From NCBI RefSeq assembly GCF_001667015.1, contig NZ_LZIS01000244.1, forward strand, positions 1 to 64,000: a DNA stretch of 64,000 bases, given 5' to 3'. The position numbers and the translations under genes are program-made. Every line of letters begins with the position of its first letter. The first letter of the stretch is position 1. Origin of the DNA: Mycobacterium sp. E3198 (GTDB lineage Bacteria; Actinomycetota; Actinomycetes; Mycobacteriales; Mycobacteriaceae). The notes below the pieces were generated by a model. That model saw only the letters and a program-made list of their open reading frames with translations, searched no databases and was not told where the DNA came from. Below, piece by piece: positions 53,378-61,234 of the stretch.

Positions 53378-53848
53378 ATGAAGGCGATCAAGATCGCTGA
53401 GCTCGCGCTGATCGCCACCGCGGCGGCGGCGACAGCCACCGCCCTGCCGCCGACCGCACACGCCGACACCAAGTTCGACTTTCTGTCACCGTCAGGAAAC
53501 ATCAACTGCTCGATGTCGTTGCAGTCCGACTTCGTACTGAACGGCGTCAAGCAGACGGGCAGCAACTACGTGCAGTGCGAGCTGTCCGACTACACCTGGC
53601 AGCTACCACAAGCCTGCCCAAGCGGGGTTGTCGGGGTTGCCTTCCGCTCGGACGACACGGAGCCGCCACGCGCGGGCTGCTGGAAGTTTCCCAACCAGAC
53701 TCCCTTGCCGTGGCCGACCCTCGACTACGGCCATTCACGAACGGTCGGCGCGATCACCTGCGACAGTGAGCCTTCGGGGGTGACGTGCACCAACAGCAAC
53801 ACCGGCCATTTCTTCCATGTATCGCGTGAGTCCTACCAACTGGGGTGA
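53378..53848 (+). CDS. Secreted protein, DUF6636-like
   Basis: The 156-residue product has a signal peptide (cleavage after AHA-DT near residue 29) and starts its mature part with FDFLSPSGNINCSM, the S-P-S-G-N-I-x-C motif of DUF6636 proteins. Six cysteines fit disulfide bonding outside the cell. Function is unknown. It lies in a two-gene insertion between pacL1 and the Rv3268 homologue. Confidence 0.75.
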   Translation: MKAIKIAELALIATAAAATATALPPTAHADTKFDFLSPSGNINCSMSLQSDFVLNGVKQTGSNYVQCELSDYTWQLPQACPSGVVGVAFRSDDTEPPRAGCWKFPNQTPLPWPTLDYGHSRTVGAITCDSEPSGVTCTNSNTGHFFHVSRESYQLG

Positions 53849-53961
53849 GGTGCCGGCGCCGCTGATTGCTGTGAACCGGTATCCCACTAGGCATGTGGTG
53901 CAAGGTCGAGCTGTCGTCGTGTTCTTGATGCAACCAAATAACCCAGAAGGGAACATCCGCC

Positions 53962-54441
53962 ATGCTGAAAATTGCTGCCCGCTCGATCGCGGCTCTCACC
54001 GCAGCAGCCGTATCCCTCATCATTGCGGGTGCCGCGGTCGCCAACGCGGATCCGCCGGTGGTGCCGTCGATTCAGGCGTCGCGCGGCGACTACGTCGGGG
54101 ACTGGCAGAGGCACCTGAGCGCGATGACGATCGCGCCAGACGGCACCGGCACGATCGTGCTCGGGTCCAGCGCCCGCGACGGCGAGCGGTGGACCATACG
54201 CTGGACGCAGGGCGACGGCCCGGGTCTCGCGATCAGGTTGGTGCAGCGCATCGGCGCCTGGGGCGCTGGACTGGACGGTGACATCAACGAGCAGACGGCG
54301 TGGAAGGCCGAGCTCGTCGTGGCCCCAGACGGCGTCACTGTCCTCCACTTAGCCCACAGCGACGCCGAACTCACCGACGCGAACGCAGGTGACATCTGGT
54401 GCTCACAGAAGTATGGCTATAGCCACCTTTGCGGCGCCTGA
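53962..54441 (+). CDS. Secreted protein, unknown family
   Basis: The 159-residue product has a signal peptide (MLKIAARSIAALTAAAVSLI, cleavage near VANA-DP). The mature part is probably beta-rich: GDYVGDWQRHLSAMTIAPDG, RWTIRWTQGDGPG and two cysteines near the C-terminus (DIWCSQKYGYSHLCGA). The ATG has GAAGGGAA upstream. I do not recognise a named family. Confidence 0.75.
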   Translation: MLKIAARSIAALTAAAVSLIIAGAAVANADPPVVPSIQASRGDYVGDWQRHLSAMTIAPDGTGTIVLGSSARDGERWTIRWTQGDGPGLAIRLVQRIGAWGAGLDGDINEQTAWKAELVVAPDGVTVLHLAHSDAELTDANAGDIWCSQKYGYSHLCGA

Positions 54442-54566
54442 CCAGAGTCGCCCGGCCGGACACCTTCGACGACGACAGGACCAAGACTTCTGCACCAGAA
54501 GAGCACTCCTTGGTCGCCCACCGACCTCCTCGGGCGTTCCCATGGGCTCCGTTCGGCAACCGCGCC

Positions 54567-55292
54567 TCAGAGGACGCGGGTGACCTTTTCCGTCTCGACC
54601 CGGCGCGCCAGGGCCGCCGGGTCGGGATGGGCCACCTGCACCAGCGACGCGCCGACGGCCAAGATGGCCAACAGGCCGTCCACCAGATCGCCGGGTCGCG
54701 CCCAGGACGCGCTGGACAGCACCCGGTCGGCGGCCGTCAATCCCCGTGCGGCGGCGGATGTTTCGCAGTCGGCCAGGACGTCGCCGACGGATCGCCCGGC
54801 CAGCGCCGGGCCGGGCCGGGGCTCGCCGACGATCTGGTCGCCGTGCACGCGCACCGCGGTGGCGTAGTCGGTGACACCGATCGGCAGGTCCGGAGCCGGG
54901 CGACCGAACGGGTCCAGCGACAGCACGGCCACCTCGCCGGCGCCCGTCGCTGTAATTTCAAAGGCCTCGTCCAGCCGCTCCGCGGTGCACAGCGCCACGT
55001 CCGCGTCCGCTGGTTCGAGCACCGCCTCGGCGCCGATCCACCACACCCCGAACAGCACCGCCGCCGTCTGCCAGTGCGCCGGCAGCAGGATCGCGACCCG
55101 GCTGGCCGGCCCGGCGCCCAGCTCGTCGCGCAACAGGTTGCCGGTCTTGGCGGCCCAGTTGGCCAGCGTGGCGGCGGACAGTTCGATGCGCTCGCCGCTG
55201 GCGTCGTCGTAGTAGGTGATGCGCGGGCCGACCGGGTCGGCCCGCACCATCGGATCCAGGATGGCCCCGGCGAGCGTGCTCAGTTGATGCAC
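54567..55292 (-). CDS. TIGR03089-family protein, truncated acyl-adenylate-synthetase-like (Rv3268 homologue)
   Basis: The 241-residue protein resembles the first part of AMP-binding enzymes: RITYYDDASGERIELSAATL, WAAKTGNLLRDELGAGPASR and ILLPAHWQTAAVLFGVWW. It lacks the P-loop and A8-A10 motifs, so no ligase activity is expected. The GTG at 55292 overlaps the cpsA stop by 13 bp; an in-frame ATG lies at the VRADP segment. Function is unknown. Confidence 0.85.
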   Translation of the reverse strand: MHQLSTLAGAILDPMVRADPVGPRITYYDDASGERIELSAATLANWAAKTGNLLRDELGAGPASRVAILLPAHWQTAAVLFGVWWIGAEAVLEPADADVALCTAERLDEAFEITATGAGEVAVLSLDPFGRPAPDLPIGVTDYATAVRVHGDQIVGEPRPGPALAGRSVGDVLADCETSAAARGLTAADRVLSSASWARPGDLVDGLLAILAVGASLVQVAHPDPAALARRVETEKVTRVL

Positions 55293-56749
55293 TCGGGCTT
55301 GTCGGACCCGGCGGTCAGGATCGGCGACGGCGCCGGCACGTTCGGGTCGGCCCCGGCGGCGGCGTTCGACACCCGGGCGGACACGGCGGCACCGCCGCCG
55401 GACAGCCCCGACCCGGGCCCGGTGTAGTCGTTGGCCAGCACCACCCGGACCGTTCCGGCGGCGACGGCCGGGTCGGCGACGACGGGCAGCCCGCCCAGCT
55501 CCTTGGCGACCTGCTGGGCGCCCAGGTCGTCGGTCTTGGCGGCGCGCACCTGGCTGCTCTTCACGTGCGCGCCGTCGTTGTTTCCGACGGCGCCGGCGGC
55601 AAACCCCTTGGAGCTCAACACCTCTGACACCGCGGCCGCCAGGCCGTTGATGTCGGTGTCGTTGAGCACGCTGGCGGTCGTCTTCGCCGGGGTGTAGGCC
55701 AGCTCCTCGGTCTTGCCCTGGGCCTGATCGTGCAGCAGGCCGGCGACCCAGTCGGCCACCTGATGCGGGTCCACCCGCACCACGCTCTGCATGCCGTCGT
55801 CGCTCCAGCCGGCCCCGTCGAGCACCGGGATGGTCGCGAAGGCGACGTTGCCGCCGGCCAGCTTCTGCATCTGCTGGACGAAATCCATGACGTCCCAACC
55901 CGAGGAGATCACCACCGAGCGCTGTACGGCCGCCTCGAGGCGCCGCAGGGTGGTGGGGCTGGACAGCGTCTTGCCGGAGATGACCCGGTGGGCCAGCGAC
56001 GCCATCACCACCTGCTGGCGCACCACGCGGTCCAGGTCGCCGCGCGGCAGGTCATGGCGCTGGCGCACGAAGCTCAGCGCCTCGGGGCCGTCGAGCTTTT
56101 GCTGCCCGGCGGGGAAGTCGGCTCCCGAAAGCGGTTCGAACACGGGCGCTTTGAGGCAGACGTCGACGCCACCGAGCGCGTCGGTGATCAACGCGAATCC
56201 GAGCAGGCCGATCTCGGCGTAGTGGTCGACGGTGACGCCGGTGAGGTCGGCGACGGTCTTGATCAGGGCCTCGCGGCCGGCCTCGGTGCCCTGGGCCGCC
56301 GCTTCGGCCGCCGACGCCCCGGCCTGAACGAGGCTGGCGCGCTTGGCCTCCCTGGTCTGGCCGTAGACGCCGTTGATCTTGGTCTTGCCCAGCCCGGGCG
56401 CCGCGACGTACGAATCCCGGGGGATCGAGATCGCCGTCGCCGACTTTCCGTTGTTCGGTATCCGGATCAGGATGATCGTGTCGGTGTTGGTCGCTTCCTC
56501 GTCCCCGGCCCGCAGGGTGGCCAGCTCCTCTTGCGACAGGGGATTGCCGTGCGCGTCGGTGCGGCTGTCCATCCCGACCAGCAGGATGTCGATCGCGCCG
56601 TCGTCGCCGCCCTTGCCCAGCGAGGGCGCGGACATGTGAAAGATGCCGTCCTCGAACGCGCGCACGTTGCCCCAGGCCATCCCGGTGCCGACAACGACCG
56701 CGACGGTCAGCACAGTGGCAACCACACGAACCACACGTTGCACAGGCAT
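55280..56749 (-). CDS. cpsA: LytR-CpsA-Psr family protein CpsA
   Basis: The 489-residue protein has a membrane helix (about 10-30) and an LCP domain (60-300) with DGAIDILLVGMDSRTD, the Arg-rich lipid phosphate site (IPRDSYVAAPGLGKTKING) and FVRQRHDLPRGDLDRVVRQQ. A C-terminal LytR_C domain (about 380-460) follows. LCP enzymes join arabinogalactan to peptidoglycan; M. tuberculosis CpsA also blocks host defence. The ATG at 56749 sits 6 nt after TAACCT; a GTG one codon earlier is possible. Confidence 0.93.
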   Translation of the reverse strand: MPVQRVVRVVATVLTVAVVVGTGMAWGNVRAFEDGIFHMSAPSLGKGGDDGAIDILLVGMDSRTDAHGNPLSQEELATLRAGDEEATNTDTIILIRIPNNGKSATAISIPRDSYVAAPGLGKTKINGVYGQTREAKRASLVQAGASAAEAAAQGTEAGREALIKTVADLTGVTVDHYAEIGLLGFALITDALGGVDVCLKAPVFEPLSGADFPAGQQKLDGPEALSFVRQRHDLPRGDLDRVVRQQVVMASLAHRVISGKTLSSPTTLRRLEAAVQRSVVISSGWDVMDFVQQMQKLAGGNVAFATIPVLDGAGWSDDGMQSVVRVDPHQVADWVAGLLHDQAQGKTEELAYTPAKTTASVLNDTDINGLAAAVSEVLSSKGFAAGAVGNNDGAHVKSSQVRAAKTDDLGAQQVAKELGGLPVVADPAVAAGTVRVVLANDYTGPGSGLSGGGAAVSARVSNAAAGADPNVPAPSPILTAGSDKPECIN

Positions 56750-56755
56750 CACAAT

Positions 56756-56761
56756 AGGTTA
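56756..56761 (-). promoter_or_regulatory. -10 hexamer for leaderless cpsA
   Basis: TAACCT on the minus strand ends 6 nt before the ATG at 56749, which favours that ATG over the adjacent GTG. Confidence 0.5.
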
Positions 56762-56827
56762 CTTGTGACACAGCGGCTTCGCGGGTAGCCGGGGGCGGCG
56801 TGCCCGGGCCGTGCCAGACTCGACGAC

Positions 56828-57727
56828 ATGTCGGGCAGGTCAGAACGAATCGTGATCACGGGGGCCGGGGGGCAACTGGGCAGCTGCTTGGCGGGGCTGG
56901 CGACCGAGCGGGGGCGGGAGGTGCTCGCGCTGACGTCGGCGCAGTGGGACATCACCGACCCGGCCGCGGCGGAACGGAACATCCGCGCCGGCGACGTGGT
57001 CATCAACTGCGCGGCCTACACCGACGTCGACGGCGCCGAGAGCGACGAGGCGCGCGCCTACGCGGTCAACGCGACCGGCCCGGAAATCCTGGCGCGGGCC
57101 TGCGCCCGCGCCGGCGCCCGGCTGATCCACGTCTCCACCGACTACATGTTCACCGGCGACCCCGGCGCCGACCCACGCCCATACGAGCCCAGCGACAAGA
57201 CCGACGCGCGGGGCGTGTACGCGCTGTCCAAGCTGGCCGGCGAAGAGGCCGTCCTGGCCGCGCTGCCGTCGGCCGTCGTGGTGCGGACCGCCTGGCTCTA
57301 CACCGGCGGGACGGGCAAGGACTTCGTCGCCGTCATGCGCCGGCTGGCCGCCGGGGACGGGCCGGTCAACGTCGTCGACGACCAGGCCGGGTCGCCGACC
57401 TACGTCGCCGACCTGGCCGTCGCGCTGCTGCAGGTCGCCGACGAGCGCGTGCCGGGCCCGATCCTGCACGCCGCCAACGAGGGTGTGGTGTCGCGCTTCG
57501 AGCAGGCCCGCGCGGTGTTCGCCGAGTGCGGCGCCGACCCCGAGCGGGTGCGGCCGGTCAAAACCGACGAGTTCCCGCGCCCGGCGCCGCGGCCGAGCTA
57601 CTCCGCGCTGGGCGGCCAGGAGTCCGCGGCGGCGGGCCTGACGCCGTTAAGGCCCTGGCGCGCTGCGCTTGTCGCGGCGCTGGCCGCATCGGACCGCGAC
57701 CGACCGTTACCCTCGACGCGTGACTGA
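56828..57727 (+). CDS. rmlD: dTDP-4-dehydrorhamnose reductase RmlD
   Basis: The 299-residue short-chain dehydrogenase has NAD(P)-binding GAGGQLG near residue 13, VINCAAYTDVDGAE, STDYMFTG and the catalytic YALSKLAGE. It completes dTDP-L-rhamnose, needed for the rhamnose linker of arabinogalactan. It overlaps wbbL1 by 8 bp, whose product uses that rhamnose. Confidence 0.95.
   Translation: MSGRSERIVITGAGGQLGSCLAGLATERGREVLALTSAQWDITDPAAAERNIRAGDVVINCAAYTDVDGAESDEARAYAVNATGPEILARACARAGARLIHVSTDYMFTGDPGADPRPYEPSDKTDARGVYALSKLAGEEAVLAALPSAVVVRTAWLYTGGTGKDFVAVMRRLAAGDGPVNVVDDQAGSPTYVADLAVALLQVADERVPGPILHAANEGVVSRFEQARAVFAECGADPERVRPVKTDEFPRPAPRPSYSALGGQESAAAGLTPLRPWRAALVAALAASDRDRPLPSTRD
57708..57713 (+). 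promoter_or_regulatory. Possible internal -10 hexamer for leaderless wbbL1
   Basis: TACCCT, within the 3' end of rmlD, ends 6 nt before the wbbL1 GTG at 57720. It may give a second, shorter transcript. Confidence 0.35.
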
Positions 57728-58619
57728 CATCCTGCCGGTCGTGACGGTGACCTACTCGCCGGGCCCGCACCTGGAGCGGTTCCTGGCCTCCCTGTCGCTG
57801 GCCACCGAGCGCCCCGTCAGCGTGTTGCTGGCCGACAACGGCTCCACCGACGGCACCCCGCAGGACGCCGTCGAGCGCTACCCCAACGTGCGGCTGTTCG
57901 ACACCGGCGCGAACCTCGGGTACGGGACCGCGGTGAATCGCGCGGTCGCGCAGCTGGACGAGAGCCCGGACGAGAACGGCGACTGGGTGATCGTGGCCAA
58001 CCCCGACGTGCAGTGGGGCCCGGGCAGCATCGACGCCCTGCTGGACGCGGCCACCCGCTGGCCGCACGCGGGCGCCCTGGGCCCGCTCATCCGGGACCCC
58101 GACGGGTCGGTGTATCCGTCGGCGCGCCACCTGCCCAGCCTGATCCGCGGCGGCATGCACGCGGTGATCGGCCCGTTCTGGAAGCGCAACCCGTGGACGG
58201 CGGCCTACCGCCAGGAGCGGCTCGAGCCCAGCGAACGCGCGGTGGGCTGGCTTTCGGGGTCGTGCCTGCTGGTGCGGCGGTCGGCCTTCAGCCAGGTCGG
58301 CGGGTTCGACGAGCGCTACTTCATGTACATGGAGGACGTCGACCTCGGCGACCGGCTGGGCAAGGCCGGCTGGCTCAGCGTCTACGTGCCGTCCTCCGAG
58401 GTTCTGCACCACAAGGGCCACTCCACCGGCCACGACCCGGCGATCCACCTGGCGGCCCACCACAAGAGCACCTACCAATTCCTGGCCGACCGCAATGCCG
58501 GCTGGTCGCGCGCGCCGCTGCGCTGGACGCTGCGCGCCTCGCTGGCGGCGCGGTCGCGGCTGATGGTGCGCAGTTCGCTGCGCAGCCGCAGGCGCACCCT
58601 GGCGCGAGGGCGGCGCTGA
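57720..58619 (+). CDS. wbbL1: Rhamnosyltransferase WbbL1
   Basis: The 299-residue GT2 enzyme transfers L-rhamnose to GlcNAc-P-P-decaprenol, making the arabinogalactan linkage unit. VTYSPGPHLERF opens the fold, DNGSTDGTPQ binds nucleotide sugar, VANPDVQWGPG holds the metal site, and DERYFMYMEDVDLGDRLG contains the catalytic Asp region. The N-terminus matches M. tuberculosis WbbL (Rv3265c) almost exactly as I recall it. Confidence 0.95.
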   Translation: MTDILPVVTVTYSPGPHLERFLASLSLATERPVSVLLADNGSTDGTPQDAVERYPNVRLFDTGANLGYGTAVNRAVAQLDESPDENGDWVIVANPDVQWGPGSIDALLDAATRWPHAGALGPLIRDPDGSVYPSARHLPSLIRGGMHAVIGPFWKRNPWTAAYRQERLEPSERAVGWLSGSCLLVRRSAFSQVGGFDERYFMYMEDVDLGDRLGKAGWLSVYVPSSEVLHHKGHSTGHDPAIHLAAHHKSTYQFLADRNAGWSRAPLRWTLRASLAARSRLMVRSSLRSRRRTLARGRR

Positions 58620-58620
58620 C

Positions 58621-59700
58621 GTGGCGCGCCCGCACGTCGACGCCGTGATCCTGGTCGGGGGCAAGGGCACCCGGCTGCGGCCGCTGACGCTCTCGGCGCC
58701 CAAGCCGATGCTGCCCACCGCCGGGCTGCCGTTCCTGACCCATTTGCTGTCGCGGATCGCCGCGGCGGGCATCGAGCACGTCATCCTGAGCACGTCGTAT
58801 CAGGCCCAGGTGTTCGAGGCCGAGTTCGGCGACGGCTCCAAGCTGGGCCTGCAGATGCAATACGTGACCGAGGAGTCGCCGCTGGGCACCGGCGGCGGCA
58901 TCGCCAACGTCGCCGCGCACCTGCGCCACGACACCGCGATGGTGTTCAACGGCGACGTGCTGTCCGGCGCCGACCTGGGCCAGATGCTGGAATTCCACCG
59001 GACCAACTCCGCCGACGTCACCCTGCACCTGGTGCGGGTGGGCGACCCGCGGGCCTTCGGCTGCGTGACGACCGACGAAACCGGAAGGGTCACAGCGTTT
59101 TTGGAGAAGACGCAGGATCCGCCGACCGACCAGATCAACGCCGGCTGCTACGTCTTCGAACGCGCGATCATCGACCGGATCCCGCGGGGTCGCGAGGTCT
59201 CGGTGGAGCGCGAGGTGTTCCCGGCCCTGCTGTCCGACCCGGCGGTCAAGGTCTGCGGCTACGTCGACGCCACCTACTGGCGCGACATGGGCACCCCGGA
59301 GGACTTCGTCCGCGGATCGGCGGACCTGGTCCGCGGGATCGCCCCGTCGCCGGCGCTGCACGGCCATCGCGGCGAGCAGCTGGTGCACGACGGCGCGGCG
59401 GTGTCCCCGGGCGCGGTCCTGATCGGCGGCACGGTCGTCGGGCGCGGCGCCGAGATCGGCCCCGGCGTCCGCCTGGACGGGGCGGTGATCTTCGACGGCG
59501 TCAAGGTCGAGGCCGGCAGCGTGATCGAGCGCTCGATCATCGGCTTCGGCGCGCGCATCGGCCCGCGGGCGCTGATCCGCGACGGCGTGATCGGCGACGG
59601 CGCCGACATCGGCGCGCGCTGCGAGTTGCTGCGCGGCGCCCGGGTGTGGCCCGGCGTCGCCATTCCCGACGGCGGGATCCGCTACTCGTCCGACGTCTGA
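58621..59700 (+). CDS. manB: Mannose-1-phosphate guanylyltransferase
   Basis: The 359-residue protein has the nucleotidyltransferase motif LVGGKGTRLRPLT near the N-terminus, FNGDVLSG near 105, INAGCYVFER and a C-terminal left-handed beta-helix of hexapeptide repeats (about 265-350, IGGTVVGRGAEIGPG). It makes GDP-mannose for mannolipids and glycans. The GTG start lies 1 nt after the wbbL1 stop. The gene name follows the M. tuberculosis annotation of Rv3264c. Confidence 0.92.
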   Translation: MARPHVDAVILVGGKGTRLRPLTLSAPKPMLPTAGLPFLTHLLSRIAAAGIEHVILSTSYQAQVFEAEFGDGSKLGLQMQYVTEESPLGTGGGIANVAAHLRHDTAMVFNGDVLSGADLGQMLEFHRTNSADVTLHLVRVGDPRAFGCVTTDETGRVTAFLEKTQDPPTDQINAGCYVFERAIIDRIPRGREVSVEREVFPALLSDPAVKVCGYVDATYWRDMGTPEDFVRGSADLVRGIAPSPALHGHRGEQLVHDGAAVSPGAVLIGGTVVGRGAEIGPGVRLDGAVIFDGVKVEAGSVIERSIIGFGARIGPRALIRDGVIGDGADIGARCELLRGARVWPGVAIPDGGIRYSSDV

Positions 59701-59715
59701 GGCCGCCTTTTGCGT

Positions 59716-59776
59716 CGAGATCGACGTAACCGCGAGGCCCACTCGAACTTCTCCGCGCTGGCGTCGATCTCGGTGA
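59716..59776. repeat. Hairpin element copy A, before the DUF559 gene
   Basis: Perfect 11-bp arms CGAGATCGACG (59716-59726) and CGTCGATCTCG (59762-59772) extend inward to 19-bp arms with 16 matches, around a 19-nt loop. The right part (59741-59776) is 33/36 identical to that of copy B. Copy A lies 15 bp after the manB stop and ends 31 bp before the DUF559 ATG. Confidence 0.8.
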
Positions 59777-59807
59777 GCGTGTCGGTGGTCTCGTCCACCA
59801 TCGCTGC

Positions 59808-60662
59808 ATGGCGGAGGTGTTCTTGGGCAGCGAAGCGGTCGCGGGGGGCGCTTTCACCGAGTATCAGCTGCGCCGGTGGTATCGGCCGGTCTTTCGCGAC
59901 GTCTACATCCCGAGGCGGCACGAGCCGTCGCTGGATGACCGCATCCTTGGCGCCTGGCTCTGGTCGCGACGGCGAGCGGTGGTCGCCGGCGCCGCGGCGT
60001 CCGCGCTGCACGGTGCGCGGTGGGTCGACGTGGATACACCCGTCGAGCTGGTCTCGAGGAGTGCCCGGCCCCAGCGTGGGCTGATCGTCCGGAACGAGAC
60101 GCTGGGTGACGACGAGGTGACCGTCGTCAAGCGGCTACAAGTGACATCTGTCGCCCGCACCGCCTTCGACCTTGGTCGGCATCTGCCGCGCGGTCAGGCG
60201 CTGGCTCGCCTCGACGCATTGATGCGTGCAAAGCCGTACTCATTCGAAGACGTCTCCGTCTTGACGAAGCGGTACAAAGGCGCCCGCGGCCTGCGACGGC
60301 TGGCGGAGGTGCTGCCCCTGGTGGACGGCGGCGCGGCCTCCCCGAAGGAAAGCTGGCTGCGGCTGCTTCTCATGGACGCCGGCCTGCCGAAACCGACGAC
60401 GCAGATACCGGTCAGCGAGGGCTGGCGATTGGTCGGTGTGCTGGACATGGGTTGGGAGAACTACATGGTCGCGCTGGAGTATGAAGGCGACCAACACCGC
60501 ACGGATCGAAGGCAATTCGTCAAGGACATCGACCGGCTGAGGAAGCTTTCCGAGCTGGGTTGGACCGTGATCCGGGTCGTCGCGGAGCATCGACCCGACG
60601 AGATCGTCCGCCGGGCGTATGAGTCCCTCGTCCACCGTGGCTATCGCCGAGATCGACGTTAG
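59808..60662 (+). CDS. DUF559 (Vsr-like nuclease fold) protein with AbiEi-like N-terminal region
   Basis: The 284-residue protein has an N-terminal part (1-150) resembling AbiEi-type antitoxin proteins: FTEYQLRRWYRPVFRDVYIP, AAASALHGARWVD and VTSVARTAFDLGRHLP. The C-terminal DUF559 domain (about 185-280) has VALEYEGDQHRTDRRQF and LGWTVIRVVAEH, an E-x-E/D-x-H arrangement like the very-short-patch-repair endonuclease fold. Mycobacteria carry many copies; function is unproven. The gene is bounded by two related hairpins, and its TAG stop lies inside copy B. Confidence 0.82.
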   Translation: MAEVFLGSEAVAGGAFTEYQLRRWYRPVFRDVYIPRRHEPSLDDRILGAWLWSRRRAVVAGAAASALHGARWVDVDTPVELVSRSARPQRGLIVRNETLGDDEVTVVKRLQVTSVARTAFDLGRHLPRGQALARLDALMRAKPYSFEDVSVLTKRYKGARGLRRLAEVLPLVDGGAASPKESWLRLLLMDAGLPKPTTQIPVSEGWRLVGVLDMGWENYMVALEYEGDQHRTDRRQFVKDIDRLRKLSELGWTVIRVVAEHRPDEIVRRAYESLVHRGYRRDRR

Positions 60663-60709
60663 CGCGCGAGTTACTCGCACTTCTGCGCGCTGGCGTCGAT
60701 CTCGGCGAT
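60643..60709. repeat. Hairpin element copy B, containing the stops of both flanking genes
   Basis: Arms at 60643-60667 and 60685-60709 pair at 23 of 25 positions around a 17-nt loop. The only two mismatches are TT against CC, which create the TAG stop of the DUF559 gene. On the other strand the right arm encodes the Nudix tail EIDASAQKCE, ending at a TAA in the loop. It may also act as a bidirectional terminator. Confidence 0.85.
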
Positions 60710-61234
60710 GGCCCGGGCGACGAGGTACGCCAGCGCGTGATCGGTGCCATCCGGCAACGCGTCGACGGCCCACCACCGCAAATCGTCGGACTCGTCGCTG
60801 ATGGCGATCTGCGCGCCGGCCGGCGCGTGCGCGACGAACTGCAGGTCCAGGTGGCGGGTGGGCGCGCCGAGCGAGCAGGTGACCGGGTGGACGTGCACGG
60901 CGGCCAGCTCGGGCCCGATGCGCAGGCCGGCGACCCCGGACTCCTCGGTGGCCTCGCGCAACGCCGCGGCGACGACGTCGGCGTCGTCGTCGTCGCAGTG
61001 CCCGCCCAGCTGCACCCAGCGGCCCAGCCGCGGGTGCAGCGTCAGCAGCACCCGCGAGCCGGTGTGGTCGAGCACCAGCGCCGACGCGGTGACGTGGCCC
61101 GCGGCGCACTCGCGGCGGCACGCGTCGGGGCGGGCGTGCACGAAGGCCAGCACGGCGTGCCGCAACGAGTCCTGCGCCGGGTCGGTCGGCCGCCAGTCGC
61201 TCAGCAGCGAGATCGCGGAATCCCGGAGGCTCAA
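60671..61234 (-). CDS. Nudix hydrolase
   Basis: The 187-residue protein has a Nudix box near residue 80: GGHCDDDDADVVAAALREAT followed by EESG, with Asp where the first Glu is usual. LVLDHTGSRVLLTLHPRLGR precedes it. It would hydrolyse a nucleoside-diphosphate derivative; the substrate is unknown. The TTG start overlaps the mamA stop (TTGA). The last ten residues (EIDASAQKCE) are encoded by hairpin copy B. Confidence 0.88.
   Translation of the reverse strand: MSLRDSAISLLSDWRPTDPAQDSLRHAVLAFVHARPDACRRECAAGHVTASALVLDHTGSRVLLTLHPRLGRWVQLGGHCDDDDADVVAAALREATEESGVAGLRIGPELAAVHVHPVTCSLGAPTRHLDLQFVAHAPAGAQIAISDESDDLRWWAVDALPDGTDHALAYLVARAIAEIDASAQKCE

Noticed and set aside
59682..59801. 39-codon minus-strand frame reading through hairpin copy A (EIDASAEKFE)
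   Set aside because: It overlaps the end of manB and has no ribosome-binding site. The peptide similarity to the Nudix tail is explained by the repeat.
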